A stretch of 41,036 nucleotides of DNA from Ardenticatenaceae bacterium (GTDB taxonomy: Bacteria; Chloroflexota; Anaerolineae; Promineifilales; Promineifilaceae), in contig WYBM01000024.1 in the NCBI GenBank assembly GCA_011525915.1, positions 1 to 41,036 of the forward strand, read 5' to 3'. The translations under genes and the position numbers were made by a program. The notes below the pieces were generated by a model that was not told the origin of the DNA, did no database searches, and saw nothing but the letters and a program-made list of their open reading frames with translations. This document shows positions 1 to 8,600 of this stretch, one piece after another. Each line of letters begins with the position of its first letter. Position 1 is the first letter of the stretch.

Positions 1-2
1 AT

Positions 3-110
3 TATCAGAACCGCTTGATTCGTAAGGTACTGTCGCACACTGTTTGCGTCTTTATTAACCTGCAACTTGGTCGTCCGCCTCTTCATTTAGATGACCTGGT
101 AACGGCCTAA
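3..110 (+). pseudogene. C-terminal end of an IS982-like transposase (cut by window edge)
   Basis: The frame starting at base 3 is open to a TAA at 108-110 and encodes about 35 residues containing RKVLSHTVCVFINLQLGRP. This resembles the usual C-terminus of IS982-family transposases (arginine-rich helix, then a small-residue/HTxCxxxN block and an LG.P stretch). That family match is from memory, not a search. The upstream part lies outside the window, so I cannot tell whether the element is complete. The frame stops right where the next, different transposase begins in another frame, which suggests one IS inserted into another. Confidence 0.5.
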
Positions 111-126
111 AAGTTGCACATTGGGT
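111..126. repeat. Possible terminal inverted-repeat end of the IS982-like element
   Basis: These 16 bases follow the transposase stop directly. Read on the minus strand they start with ACCC, as the ends of IS982-family elements commonly do. Similarity to the next transposase becomes recognisable immediately after them, so this is the likeliest element boundary. The matching left end is outside the window, so this is inference. Confidence 0.3.
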
Positions 127-1302
127 AGAACTGTTTATCCAAGTCTTGCTGATAGCCCAAGAGATGGGATGTTTGCGGTTGGGCAATGTCAGCCTGGACG
201 GCAGCAAAATCCATGCCGACGCCTCCAAGAGCAAAGCGGTCAGCTACAAGCGATTGTTGGCTATCGAAGCGTATCTGCAAACCGAAGTCAATGAGTTGTT
301 CGCCTTGGCCGAAGCCGCCGATAGAGGACAATTGCCGGATGAGATGAACATCTCGGACGAGATTGAGCGGCGTGAGCGGCAATTGGAACGCCTGGTCGAG
401 GCGAAAAAGGTCTTGGAAGCCCGCGCTCAAGCTCGCTATGAAGCTGAAAAAGCCGAATATGCTGCCCAAATGCAAGCGCGGAAAGAAAAAGCGACGAAAA
501 CGGGGCGCAAACGGCCGGGACGACCGCCCAATCCGCCGACACCTGGACCGCGCGATAAAGACCAATACAACTTCACCGACCCCGAATCGCGCATCATGAA
601 AAACGCTACCAACAGCGGTTTTGACCAACATTACAACGTCCAGGTTGTGGTGGAACATGATAGCCGTCTGGTCGTCGGCAACTGGTTGTGTAATCATACC
701 AACGACAAACAAGCCGCCCTGCCCACCATCGACGCCGTGTCGCCAGCATTGGGGCAACCGAAAAAGGCCAATTTGGACACAGGGTATTTCAGCGCCGACA
801 ACATCGCCGGTCTGGAAGAACGTGGCATTGACCCTTACATCGCTACCGGACGTAGCCCCCATCATCAGGGTTGGCGCGCCTTTTTTCTGGACAATCCCGA
901 CCCACCGGCTGAGGATGCTGCGCTTAAAGATCAAATGGCTTACAAGCTGCGCACCGAAATTGGCAAAGCCCTCTATCGCTTGCGCAAATCGACGGTCGAA
1001 CCCGTAATTGGCATCATCAAGGAAGTATTGGGCTTTCGCCAGTTCTCTTTGCGTGGTTTGTTTGCTGCTGGTGGTGAATGGACACTGGTTTGCCTGGCTT
1101 ACAACCTGAAAAGACTGCATATCTTGCAAGTAGGTTAGCGGGGGAACAATTGCCCCCTGCCTGATGCCCGGAAACGGGACGTAAAACGGTGTCAAATTCA
1201 TGATTTTGAGGCTAACATGCGTTGTAAACAGCTTGTTTTGATTATTTGAAATCGTTATGTGTCTATCATTGAGCTGTCAGAGGGTACTTTTCCGACAGCC
1301 TG
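127..1302 (+). mobile_element. Truncated IS1182-type insertion sequence
   Basis: The element holds the transposase remnant at 128-1138, a terminator-like stem GGGGG/CCCCC at 1140-1157 and about 140 bp of non-coding tail. The tail ends in CTGTC...GACAG (1275-1298), a plausible right end. Host sequence encoding an FTR1 iron permease resumes around 1303. The left end is missing and appears replaced by the IS982-like element. The host palindrome ACGGCCGT does not occur anywhere in it, but appears at 1318, just past the proposed right boundary. The exact right boundary is inferred. Confidence 0.6.
128..1138 (+). pseudogene. IS1182-family transposase, N-terminally truncated
   Basis: This is a DDE transposase fragment of about 336 residues; IS1182 transposases usually have about 450-550. 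Family-typical parts are visible. The frame begins with a helix (LFIQVLLIAQEMG) leading to SLDGSK, the first catalytic Asp (about residue 18 counted from the TTG at 146). A charged, helical Arg/Glu/Lys-rich insert follows (about 75-135), then NLDTGY with the second Asp (about 211) and TVEPVIG with the catalytic Glu (about 284). The DUF772-like N-terminal part is absent. The frame is open back to a stop at 92-94, but the N-terminal domain is not encoded there, so a TTG at 146 would only give a truncated protein. It is probably inactive. Confidence 0.8.
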
Positions 1303-1962
1303 CTAGATCAACTGGAAACGGCCGTGCAACAAGGAGATTATAAGCTGGCGGAATCAGCACGGCTGGAAGCCTATGCCATCTTTGACTTTGGTCCGGAACC
1401 GCGCCTGCTGGCTTTTGCCCCAGAGCAAGTAGCCCGGATAGATGGCCTGTTCTGGCAGGGAGATGGCGAGCAGCGCGGTCTGGCAGAGGCTATTGCCTTA
1501 CAGGCAGATGCAGCCCAAATTGCAACCATCCGTGTGGCGCTTGATGCGGCGTTGCGAGACGCACAGCTTACGTTGGGTGACCTGCCAAGCTCCCCAGGGG
1601 CGATCATCAGCAACGCGGCCATTATTGTCTTTCGTGAGGGGTTGGAATCGGTGGTGATTCTGGCGGCGTTAATGGCCAGTATGGTGGGAGCGTATGCTCG
1701 TTTCCGCAAACCGATGATCATGGTGGGCAAGACGGTGCACGTCATGCAGGCCGTGGGGTGGATGGGCATCACGCCCATCAAGGGATTAACATTCCCTTAT
1801 GAGGCCGGGTTGTAGTTTGGATTGTATGCCACCTGGCAGGCAGTCGGCTGGCAAATGACCGCCGCCGCTTTTGTTCTGGGCAGTTACTTCGGCGCTGAAC
1901 GGCTGCAAAACCGCAAGCGCCATCGTTTGCGCTCCTCTGCCGGGCAAGTTACCAACGGGTAA
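1303..1962 (+). pseudogene. FTR1-family iron permease, decayed (5' loss, internal deletion, nonsense codon)
   Basis: The frame resumes right after the IS and reads LLDQLETAVQQGDYKLAESA, typical of the periplasmic N-terminal part of bacterial FTR1/EfeU-like high-affinity iron permeases. The first membrane segment carries the REGLE iron motif (VFREGLESVVILAALMASM). After FRKPMIMVG the text jumps to GKTVHVMQAVGW, a C-terminal FTR1 motif, so several membrane helices including the second REXXE segment are deleted. An in-frame TAG at 1813-1815 stands where the family usually has Trp (GL-W-FGLY), consistent with TGG changing to TAG. The same frame then continues with recognisable C-terminal sequence to TAA at 1960-1962. 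The start codon and N-terminus were lost to the IS. The parts from 1324 to 1815 could still be translated from a GTG but would not form a permease. Confidence 0.85.
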
Positions 1963-1991
1963 ACGGGCAGGCCGGTTTAAGGCCTGCCCGT
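1963..1991. terminator. Hairpin between the FTR1 pseudogene and citrate synthase
   Basis: There is a perfect 11-bp stem (ACGGGCAGGCC, 1963-1973, with GGCCTGCCCGT, 1981-1991) and a 7-nt loop. It sits between two genes that converge, so it can serve both strands. No long T-run follows on either side. Confidence 0.65.
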
Positions 1992-2006
1992 CTACCATAA
2001 TGGTTG

Positions 2007-3134
2007 TTAGCGAGCCTCCAGGGGCAGCCAGGTGCGGCCTGCATCACCGATATAGGTGGATTGAGGGCGAATAAGACGGCCGTACTGCTGCTGCTCAAAA
2101 CAGTGGGCCAGCCAGCCGGCGGCACGGCTGACGGCAAAGGTGGGGGTAAAGAGGGCCGTCTCCAGCCCCAAACCATGCAACAACAACGCAGTGTAAAATT
2201 CTACGTTTGTTTGCAAGTTACGGCCCGGTTTGTATTCAGCCAGCAGGGAGACGGCCGTGGTCTCTACCGCTTTTGCCAGTTCATACAGGGCCATGTCGCC
2301 GTCGGCGGCAAACATCTTTTTGGCGGCGACCGACAACACCTCGGCCCGGGGATCACGTACCTTGTACACGCGGTGCCCAAACCCCATCAACCGTTCACCG
2401 GCCTCTAACTTCGCGCGCAGCACCGTCTCGGCCTTGGCCGGGGTACCAATTTCAAACACGGTATCCAGTGCCGGGCCGGGTGCACCCCCATGCAGCGGCC
2501 CCTTGAGGGCCCCCACAGCGCCGGTGATGGCCGAAACCAGGTCAGAGTTGGTGGCGATGATGACACGCGCGGCAAACGTAGAAGCGTTTAGCCCATGGTC
2601 TATCACGGTGTTCAGGTATGTTTCCAGGCCGCGCACACGGGCATCGCTGGGCGTTTCACCGGTAAGCATATAGAGGTAATTGGCGGCGTGGTTTAAGTCG
2701 GCGCGCGGCGGTAGGGGTTCCTGCCCCTGTAAAAAGCGCCAGTAAGCGGCCACAATGGTAGGGAAGCGGGCCACAATGGCGGGGGCTAACTGGCCTTCAT
2801 CTACTCCCAAGCTGAGTGTGCCGGCCCCAATGCGCAGGGCATCCATCACCGGCGCATTTTCAGCAGCGACAGCGTGTAAAAGGGTAAGGGTGGCGGTGGG
2901 TAACGGCCGTAAGGCGGCCAGTGCTTGTTGGAAGGTGGTCAATTCAGCTGCGATGGGTAAACGGCCGTGCCACAGCAAGTAGGTTGTTTCTTCGAACGTG
3001 GCATTAGCGGCCAGTTCGGCCAGGGCAAAGCCGCCGATGATTAATTCACCGGCCAGCCCATCGACATGACTTAGCCGCGTCTCTGCGGCCACGATCCCTT
3101 CCAGACCAGGGACAAAATTGGTTCCGTTGTTCAT
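2007..3134 (-). CDS. gltA: Citrate synthase (citrate/2-methylcitrate synthase family)
   Basis: It condenses acetyl-CoA (possibly propionyl-CoA) with oxaloacetate, the entry step of the TCA or methylcitrate cycle, in the cytoplasm. The protein has 375 residues, the normal size for the short bacterial type. Family motifs appear in order: IDHGLNAS, LKGPLHGGAP with the first catalytic His, GFGHRVYK with the second, DPRA, and NVEFYT, where the usual catalytic Asp is Glu. Glu at this site is, as far as I recall, found in some bacterial subfamilies. The substrate cannot be settled from sequence alone. ATG at 3134 is preferred because AAGGAG lies 5 nt upstream; a TTG one codon earlier is possible. 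It is divergent from the HTH-citrate synthase gene and shares its control region. Confidence 0.93.
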   Translation of the reverse strand: MNNGTNFVPGLEGIVAAETRLSHVDGLAGELIIGGFALAELAANATFEETTYLLWHGRLPIAAELTTFQQALAALRPLPTATLTLLHAVAAENAPVMDALRIGAGTLSLGVDEGQLAPAIVARFPTIVAAYWRFLQGQEPLPPRADLNHAANYLYMLTGETPSDARVRGLETYLNTVIDHGLNASTFAARVIIATNSDLVSAITGAVGALKGPLHGGAPGPALDTVFEIGTPAKAETVLRAKLEAGERLMGFGHRVYKVRDPRAEVLSVAAKKMFAADGDMALYELAKAVETTAVSLLAEYKPGRNLQTNVEFYTALLLHGLGLETALFTPTFAVSRAAGWLAHCFEQQQYGRLIRPQSTYIGDAGRTWLPLEAR

Positions 3135-3211
3135 CAAAGCTCCTTAAGAATGGCAATCCTATACGTTATTGCCAGCAAATCAACAAGGTGTTTGTAGACA
3201 GTATACACAGG

Positions 3212-3240
3212 ATAATATTAGGTTGATTTAATGTTGTCAA
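3212..3240 (-). promoter_or_regulatory. Sigma-70-type promoter of citrate synthase
   Basis: On the minus strand a perfect -35 TTGACA (3240-3235) is followed after 17 bp by a -10 TATTAT (3217-3212). This would start the transcript near 3205, giving a leader of about 70 nt. The -35 box overlaps that of the opposite promoter. Confidence 0.65.
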
Positions 3241-3264
3241 TATTGATTGATAAATCAATATGAT
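3234..3264 (+). promoter_or_regulatory. MerR-like promoter with spacer dyad for the HTH-citrate synthase gene
   Basis: The -35 TTGTCA (3234-3239) and -10 TATGAT (3259-3264) are 19 bp apart. Inside the spacer is a perfect dyad, TATTGATT-gata-AATCAATA (3241-3260). A long 19-bp spacer carrying an operator dyad is the hallmark of promoters controlled by MerR-type regulators. The gene downstream starts with a MerR/excisionase-like HTH, so autoregulation is a reasonable inference. Confidence 0.5.
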
Positions 3265-3345
3265 ATATGATATGCTGTGGTTATTACACAGAGGTCTACA
3301 AACAAAAGATGTTATGATAAAGTTTATAACCGGGTGGGAAATGTT

Positions 3346-4599
3346 ATGACCCAAAGCCATTACCTGACTGCTAAAGAAGCTGCCGCTGAATTAGGCGTTA
3401 CCTTGCCGACACTCTATGCTTATGTCAGCCGTGGATTGATCCGCTCAGAGCAGGTGGAGGGGATGACACGGGCAAAGCGATACCGGCAGGAGGATGTGGC
3501 TGCGCTGTTGGCCCGTAAGGAACTGCGGCAAAATCCGGCCAAGGCCGCCGAGGCGGCGCTGCATTGGGGAATGCCCATATTAGAATCCGCTATTACCCTG
3601 ATTGACAACGGCCGTTTCTATTACCGCGGCCAAGATGTTATTCCATTGCCCAATGAGCATACCTTTGCCGATGTCACCAGCCTGATCTGGCGAGGGGATG
3701 TGAGCAGCCAGGACCTATTGGACACAGATATTAACGCGCAGTGGGTGAAGATTAAACCTTTGTGGCCACACCTGGCCAGGCTGGCCATTATGGAACGGTT
3801 TCAAACGGTGCTGTCGCTGGCCATGGCCCATGATCTGGCCGCCTATGATTTACGCCCACCGGCGGTTATCCAGACCGGGCAGCGCATTCTCTGCCTGTTG
3901 GCCACGGCCGTGACCGGCCAGCCAATAACCGGGTCTATCCCTCAGGCGCTGCAACAGGCATGGCTGCCAAAGGATACGGCCGTACGCTCCTTGGTAGAGG
4001 CGGCCCTTATTTATTGTGCTGACCATGAACTAAATGTTTCTGCTTTTGCGGCCCGTGTGGTCGCTTCAGCCAGGGCCACGCCTTATGCGGTGGTGTTGGC
4101 CGGGTTGGCCGCACTACAGGGCAGCTTGCATGGTGGGGCAACAGAACGTGTCGATGCTTTTTTTCGTGAAGTAGGCACACCTGAAAATGCCCGGACGGCC
4201 GTCATCAGCCGCCTGCGTCGTGGTGATGCCATCCCCGGGTTTATTCATCCGTTGTACCCTCAGGGGGACCCTCGTGGGCAGGCGCTGCTGGCACAGGCTG
4301 CCAATGTGTATGCCCACACGCCTGGGTGGCGCCTGGTACAGCAAGTGATAGCTGAAGTGGAAACGGCCGTGGGCGCTAAACCCAATGTTGATCTAGCCCT
4401 GGTGGCGCTGGCCTGGGCGGCCGGGCTGCCGCCAGGGGCGCCTCTGGCCTTGTTTGCCATTGGCCGTACGGTGGGTTGGGTAGGTCATGCATTGGAACAG
4501 TACGGCCGTGGCCAGCTTATTCGCCCACGTGCTCGGTATACGGGGCCACTGCCAGCCTCTAATATCAGTTTTCAGCCATCAGCGGACAGTGTTCAGTAG
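3346..4599 (+). CDS. HTH domain fused to a citrate synthase-like domain
   Basis: This 417-residue protein begins with a winged/MerR-excisionase-like helix-turn-helix (residues about 6-55: LTAKEAAAELGVTLPTLYAY, then RYRQEDVAALLARK). A citrate synthase fold follows (about 75-405), with LNVSAFAARVV, GSLHGG (first catalytic His), GFIHPLYP (second His), GDPRG and KPNVDLAL (Asp). All three catalytic positions are thus filled. It may be an enzyme, a transcription factor sensing a citrate-synthase ligand such as acetyl-CoA or oxaloacetate, or both. Annotated 'helix-turn-helix citrate synthase' proteins exist, but I know of no established function. ATG 3346 is chosen because the HTH starts right after it and upstream codons lie in the leader. 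The last codons run into CAGT-type repeat DNA. Confidence 0.85.
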   Translation: MTQSHYLTAKEAAAELGVTLPTLYAYVSRGLIRSEQVEGMTRAKRYRQEDVAALLARKELRQNPAKAAEAALHWGMPILESAITLIDNGRFYYRGQDVIPLPNEHTFADVTSLIWRGDVSSQDLLDTDINAQWVKIKPLWPHLARLAIMERFQTVLSLAMAHDLAAYDLRPPAVIQTGQRILCLLATAVTGQPITGSIPQALQQAWLPKDTAVRSLVEAALIYCADHELNVSAFAARVVASARATPYAVVLAGLAALQGSLHGGATERVDAFFREVGTPENARTAVISRLRRGDAIPGFIHPLYPQGDPRGQALLAQAANVYAHTPGWRLVQQVIAEVETAVGAKPNVDLALVALAWAAGLPPGAPLALFAIGRTVGWVGHALEQYGRGQLIRPRARYTGPLPASNISFQPSADSVQ

Positions 4600-4604
4600 A
4601 GCTT

Positions 4605-4690
4605 ACCTCCAGTAAATGTCCACTGAACACTGGTTACTGAACACTGGTTACTGAACACTGGTTACTGACTTCTGATAACTGGTACCAGTC
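4605..4690. repeat. Left arm of a 28-bp inverted repeat plus 14-bp tandem repeats
   Basis: The arm at 4605-4632 matches the reverse complement of 5503-5530 at 26 of 28 bases. Overlapping it, the 14-mer (t/c)ACTGAACACTGGT is repeated three times at 4621-4662, followed by degenerate copies to about 4690. Read on the minus strand the units show a 7-nt sub-period with CAGT cores. This fills the gap after the HTH-citrate synthase gene. Confidence 0.8.
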
Positions 4691-4777
4691 CATGATCTGC
4701 ACTTTCTTTCTATGGTGGACTCATCGCCAACTTGTGGCATAATGCATAGACCTTATTAAGAGTAGGGAAAAAGCAAT

Positions 4778-5464
4778 ATGCACCTTTACCTGATTCGCCA
4801 TGGCGAAAGTTTTGTCAATTTGAAAGATTGGAACAAAGGAAATTTAGATGAGGGTTTAACGCCATTAGGCCGACGTCAGGCAGAAGCGCTGGCGGCCTGG
4901 CTGCCCCAGGAAGTGCCCCACATTGATGTCTTATATGCCAGCACCATGCGCCGGGCCCTGGAAACGGCCGCGCCCCTTGCCCAAACTTATCATAAACCGA
5001 TCATTGCCGACGATCGGCTGCGTGAAGTAGGCAATAATCGCCTGGATCATACCCCCTGGCCCAGCGATGATTTGCCCAATTATGGTCCTTTTTGGGGCAG
5101 CGAACGGCCGTTTGAGGCCATCACGCCTGAACGCGAATCAGGCGAATCACTGATGCACTTTCGTGTACGTGTGGGCCAGTTTATTGAAAACCTGATCGAA
5201 AAACACCGCGATGAGGTTATCATCGCGGTGTGTCATGGCGGGGTGATTGAATTGGCCTTTGACCATATGTTTAACATTGGCCCCTTCCGGCGGTGTGAAG
5301 TATGGAGCAAAAACACGGGTGTGGCCTACTTTGAATATGTGGAACATCCGCTGCGCGAGGCATGGCGGCTGCATTTTCACGGCCGTGTGGAACATCTGCA
5401 AGGCATTGACCGCACCGACGGCCGTGGTCCTGACACCTATGATGCCCGCAAAACCAAGAGCTAA
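4778..5464 (+). CDS. Histidine phosphatase family protein (phosphoglycerate mutase-like)
   Basis: This is a soluble enzyme of 228 residues in the branch-1 histidine phosphatase superfamily. The phosphorylated His lies in LIRHGES (RHG at residues 7-9). [10 protein letters not shown] supplies the acidic residue of the core, and the second His is in VCHGG at about residue 153. The substrate cannot be assigned. Family members include cofactor-dependent phosphoglycerate mutases and broad phosphatases, and the absence of mutase-specific loops makes a phosphatase more likely. ATG 4778 places RHG at the usual distance from the N-terminus, and GAGTAGGG lies upstream. A possible -10 (CATAAT) is at 4738-4743. 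The gene stands alone between two CAGT-repeat blocks that include an inverted 28-bp pair. Confidence 0.85.
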   Translation: MHLYLIRHGESFVNLKDWNKGNLDEGLTPLGRRQAEALAAWLPQEVPHIDVLYASTMRRALETAAPLAQTYHKPIIADDRLREVGNNRLDHTPWPSDDLPNYGPFWGSERPFEAITPERESGESLMHFRVRVGQFIENLIEKHRDEVIIAVCHGGVIELAFDHMFNIGPFRRCEVWSKNTGVAYFEYVEHPLREAWRLHFHGRVEHLQGIDRTDGRGPDTYDARKTKS

Positions 5465-5637
5465 TGCCAGTAATCAGAAGTCAGTAATCAGAAGTCAGTA
5501 AGCAGTTTTCAGTAGACATTTACTGGAGGTCGGCCCAACTGAACACTGTCCACTGATAACTGGATACTGATAACTGTACACTGATGACTAGTACCCGTAA
5601 CCGGTAATCTGTCAGCGGTGATCCGTCAGCCGGCAAG
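5465..5637. repeat. CAGT-type tandem repeats and right arm of the inverted repeat
   Basis: Starting 5 nt after the phosphatase gene, the 14-mer CAGTAATCAGAAGT is repeated twice plus partial copies. At 5503-5530 lies the inverted partner of 4605-4632. Further degenerate ACTGATAACTG-like units extend to about 5590, then CGTAACCGG and CAGCGG/CAGCCGG variants. I see no gene here. Confidence 0.75.
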
Positions 5638-5666
5638 TTCTCACCCCCATCGTTTTCGACTAGAAT
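5638..5666 (+). promoter_or_regulatory. Promoter of the SARP-type regulator gene, probably giving a leaderless mRNA
   Basis: The -35 TTCTCA (5638-5643), a 17-bp spacer and the -10 TAGAAT (5661-5666) predict a start at about 5673. The ATG is at 5674. No ribosome-binding site at a workable distance is present. Confidence 0.5.
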
Positions 5667-5673
5667 ACGGGGC

Positions 5674-8600
5674 ATGAAACAACTGTCGCTAACATTATTT
5701 GGGGGTTTTACGGCCGTTACCCCCCAAAATAGTTCGCCTCGTTTTCCCACCGACAAAGCACGTGCTCTGCTGGCTTACCTGGCGCTTATGGCAGATCGTC
5801 CCCTGCGTCGGGAGATGTTGGCCGGGTTGCTTTGGCCGGAGCAGCCAGAAGCGCTGGCACGGCAAAATTTGCGCCAGACGCTTTCACGGCTGCGCAGCAG
5901 CCTGGATCAGGCGCAGCCAGGCCTGGGTGAACGGCTGTTGACGGTGACGCGGCAGACGGTGGCACTGCATGGACAGGTTGGCACAGCCGATGTGGTGCAG
6001 TTTGAGGAACATTTGGCGGCGGTGCAGGCCCATCAACATGGGTCATTGGTCACCTGTTTAACCTGTTTGGTGCTGTTGGAAACGGCCGTTGCCCTCTACC
6101 GCTGTGGTGATTTTCTGGCAGGTCTCTCCCTGCCTGATGCTCTCCCGTTTGAGGAGTGGCTGCGGTTACAGCGGGAACGGTTGTACCAGAGCCAGTTAAC
6201 CGCACTACATCAATTGGCAACAGCTTATGAGCAGCAAGGAGCCTGGGAGGCTGCCTATCGCTATGCCCTGTGGCAGATTGAGATCGAGCCCTGGCGAGAA
6301 GAGGCACACCGACAGGCTATGCGCCTGCTGGCCAGCAATGGTCAGCGCAGCCAGGCATTGGCTCAGTATGAAAGCTGTTGCCGTATACTGGCAGAGGAGT
6401 TGGGGCTAGAGCCAGCGGCGGAAACGGTACAGCTATGGCAGCAAATAAAGCAAAAGGCGGCACAAGCACCTGATGTGCGCCAGACGCAGACCTATCATTT
6501 TCCTACACAACTGACTCCGTTTGTGGGGCGGGCGGGGACATTGGCAGAGATTTTGGCAGTTTTGCAAGATAAAAGCTGCCGGGTTTTAACCCTGGTGGGG
6601 GCAGGTGGGATGGGTAAAACACGCCTGAGTGTCCAGGTGGGCCGGTTATTGGCTGAGGAGGGTGCGACAAGGCTTTTTTACCGGGATGGGGCATTTTTTG
6701 TGTCACTAACGGCCGTTAACGACCAGGATTTACTCATCACGGCTCTCGCCCAGGCCTTTGGCTTGCATCTGACCGAACTCATCACACCCCAGCAGCAGCT
6801 TCTCAGCTACCTACAGGACAAGGAACTGTTACTGGTAGGCGATAACTTTGAGCAAATAGAGGGAGGCGCGGCGCTGATCGCTAACATAGTGGCGGCTGCG
6901 CCGCGTGTGCAACTGCTGCTCACCAGCCAACAGCCGCTTCATATTCAGGCGGAACGCCACCTGGCTGTTGCCGGGTTGGCGTATGCTGATGCCAGTGAAC
7001 AGTCAGAAGCAGTTCAACTCTTTCTGGCCAATGCGCAGCGTGTGCATCCTGGTTTCCAACTAACAGAAAGTGAACTCTCGGCGTTGTTGGAACTATGCCG
7101 CTTATTGGACGGAATGCCTCTGGCGCTGGAAATTGCCGCGGGTTGGGTGCGGATGATGGACTGCGCCACGATTTTGCGCGAGACAAAACGGAGCCTGGAT
7201 TTTCTGGTATCGCCGCTGCAAGATATGCCGGCACGTCATCAAAGCTTACGGGCAGTTCTGGCGCGATCATGGCAGTTGCTGCCCCTTGCCTTGCAAGAGG
7301 CACTGCAGCGCATAGCGCTGTTCATCGGCGGCTTCCGTTTGGAGGCGGCTTTGGCCACAATGCCTGATTTGTCTATGGCTGATCTGGCGGCCTTGTTGGA
7401 TAAGGCATTATTGACCTGGCGGCCAGACGGCCGTTACCAGATGCACCAACTGTTGCGTACCTTTGTCCGCCAGCAAGCTCAGACGCCGGGGCAGCGGCAA
7501 GAAGCGCAGTTGTTTCGCCGGCGTTACAGCCGTTACTATTTGGAATTCGTAACCGCGCAGGAACCAGAGCTGCGCGGGCAGAATCCCCAGCAGGCGATTG
7601 CTCTACTCCAAGACGATTTGCCGAATTTGCGGCAGGCTTTTCGCCTGGCTTTAGAGGAGCGGCTGTCTGTGACACTGACCCAAGCAATGAGTGGGCTGGG
7701 GCATTTTTATCACCTAACAGGGCTGTTTGAAGAGGCAGAACAGGGGGCGCTAGAGGCTTTGGCAGCGGTGGCTGAGTGGGAAGCAAGTGAAGAAACGGCC
7801 GTTCTGCAAATCCATCTCCACCTTCAAGCCTCCCATTTTCTGGGACAAGGCAGCCAATTCCGCCAAGCGATTGAGCAAGCCAGGCAGGCCCAAACGCGGG
7901 CCACACAGCTTGATCAAACCGCCTTGTTGGCCCGCGCTTTTGGCCTGGAGGGGGAGTGGTGGCGGCATTTGAGTGAACTGGATAAGGCCAAGAAATGCTT
8001 GGAAACGGCCGTGTCGCTCCATCCTACCCCCAGCCGCAATCGAGAGTATGCTCGCACCCTCAACCAACTAGGGCAGATTCACACCATTCAAAGCCAGTAT
8101 GATGAGGCGCTGCTGGCCTTCAACCAGGCGCGGCACATTTATCAAACGCTAGGCGACCAGGCTGAAATGTGGGGTTCGCTGGGCCACATGGCCGAGGTTT
8201 ACCGGCTCAAGGCTGATTATCCCCAAGCGCTGGCCTATAGCCAGCAAGCGCTGCAGATGGCCGAAGCCATCGGCTACAAACAGGCCATCGTCAAGAACGC
8301 CATCATTTTAAGTACCATTCAACTCGATCAAGGCGAGCTTGATCTGGCGCGCACCACAGCCCACAATGCTTCACAGGTTGCCAGGGAGCTGGGTTATTTG
8401 CAGGGCATCATCAACAGTCACATCTGCCTGGGCAATGTCAGCATCATGCAGGGCAAGCTGGATGAGGCGGAACAGTGGCTGCAGATGGCTCGTTTGCAAG
8501 CTGAGGAAGTGGGCTTGCAGGATTTGTTGGCCTTGGCGTTGGGGCGGTTGGGTGTCATTCAGGCCCATCGCGGTGAACATGAAGCGGCCATTCTGGCCTA

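Larger units (their letters stand above)
3189..3304. repeat. 11-bp inverted repeat bracketing the divergent promoters
   Basis: TGTTTGTAGAC (3189-3199) and its exact complement GTCTACAAACA (3294-3304) sit 94 bp apart, one in each predicted 5' leader. Both transcripts would therefore carry the same sense sequence GUCUACAAACA early in the leader. It could be a pair of operators for DNA looping or a shared RNA-level element. Confidence 0.55.

Noticed and set aside
107..1201. Long minus-strand open frame opposite the IS1182-type transposase
   Set aside because: It mirrors the real transposase, has no ribosome-binding site or recognisable motif, and its length is explained by the base composition of the plus-strand codons.
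4605..4690. Tandem 14-bp units considered as a CRISPR array
   Set aside because: Units are contiguous with no spacers and far too short; the same family occurs at other gene ends, and no cas gene is present.
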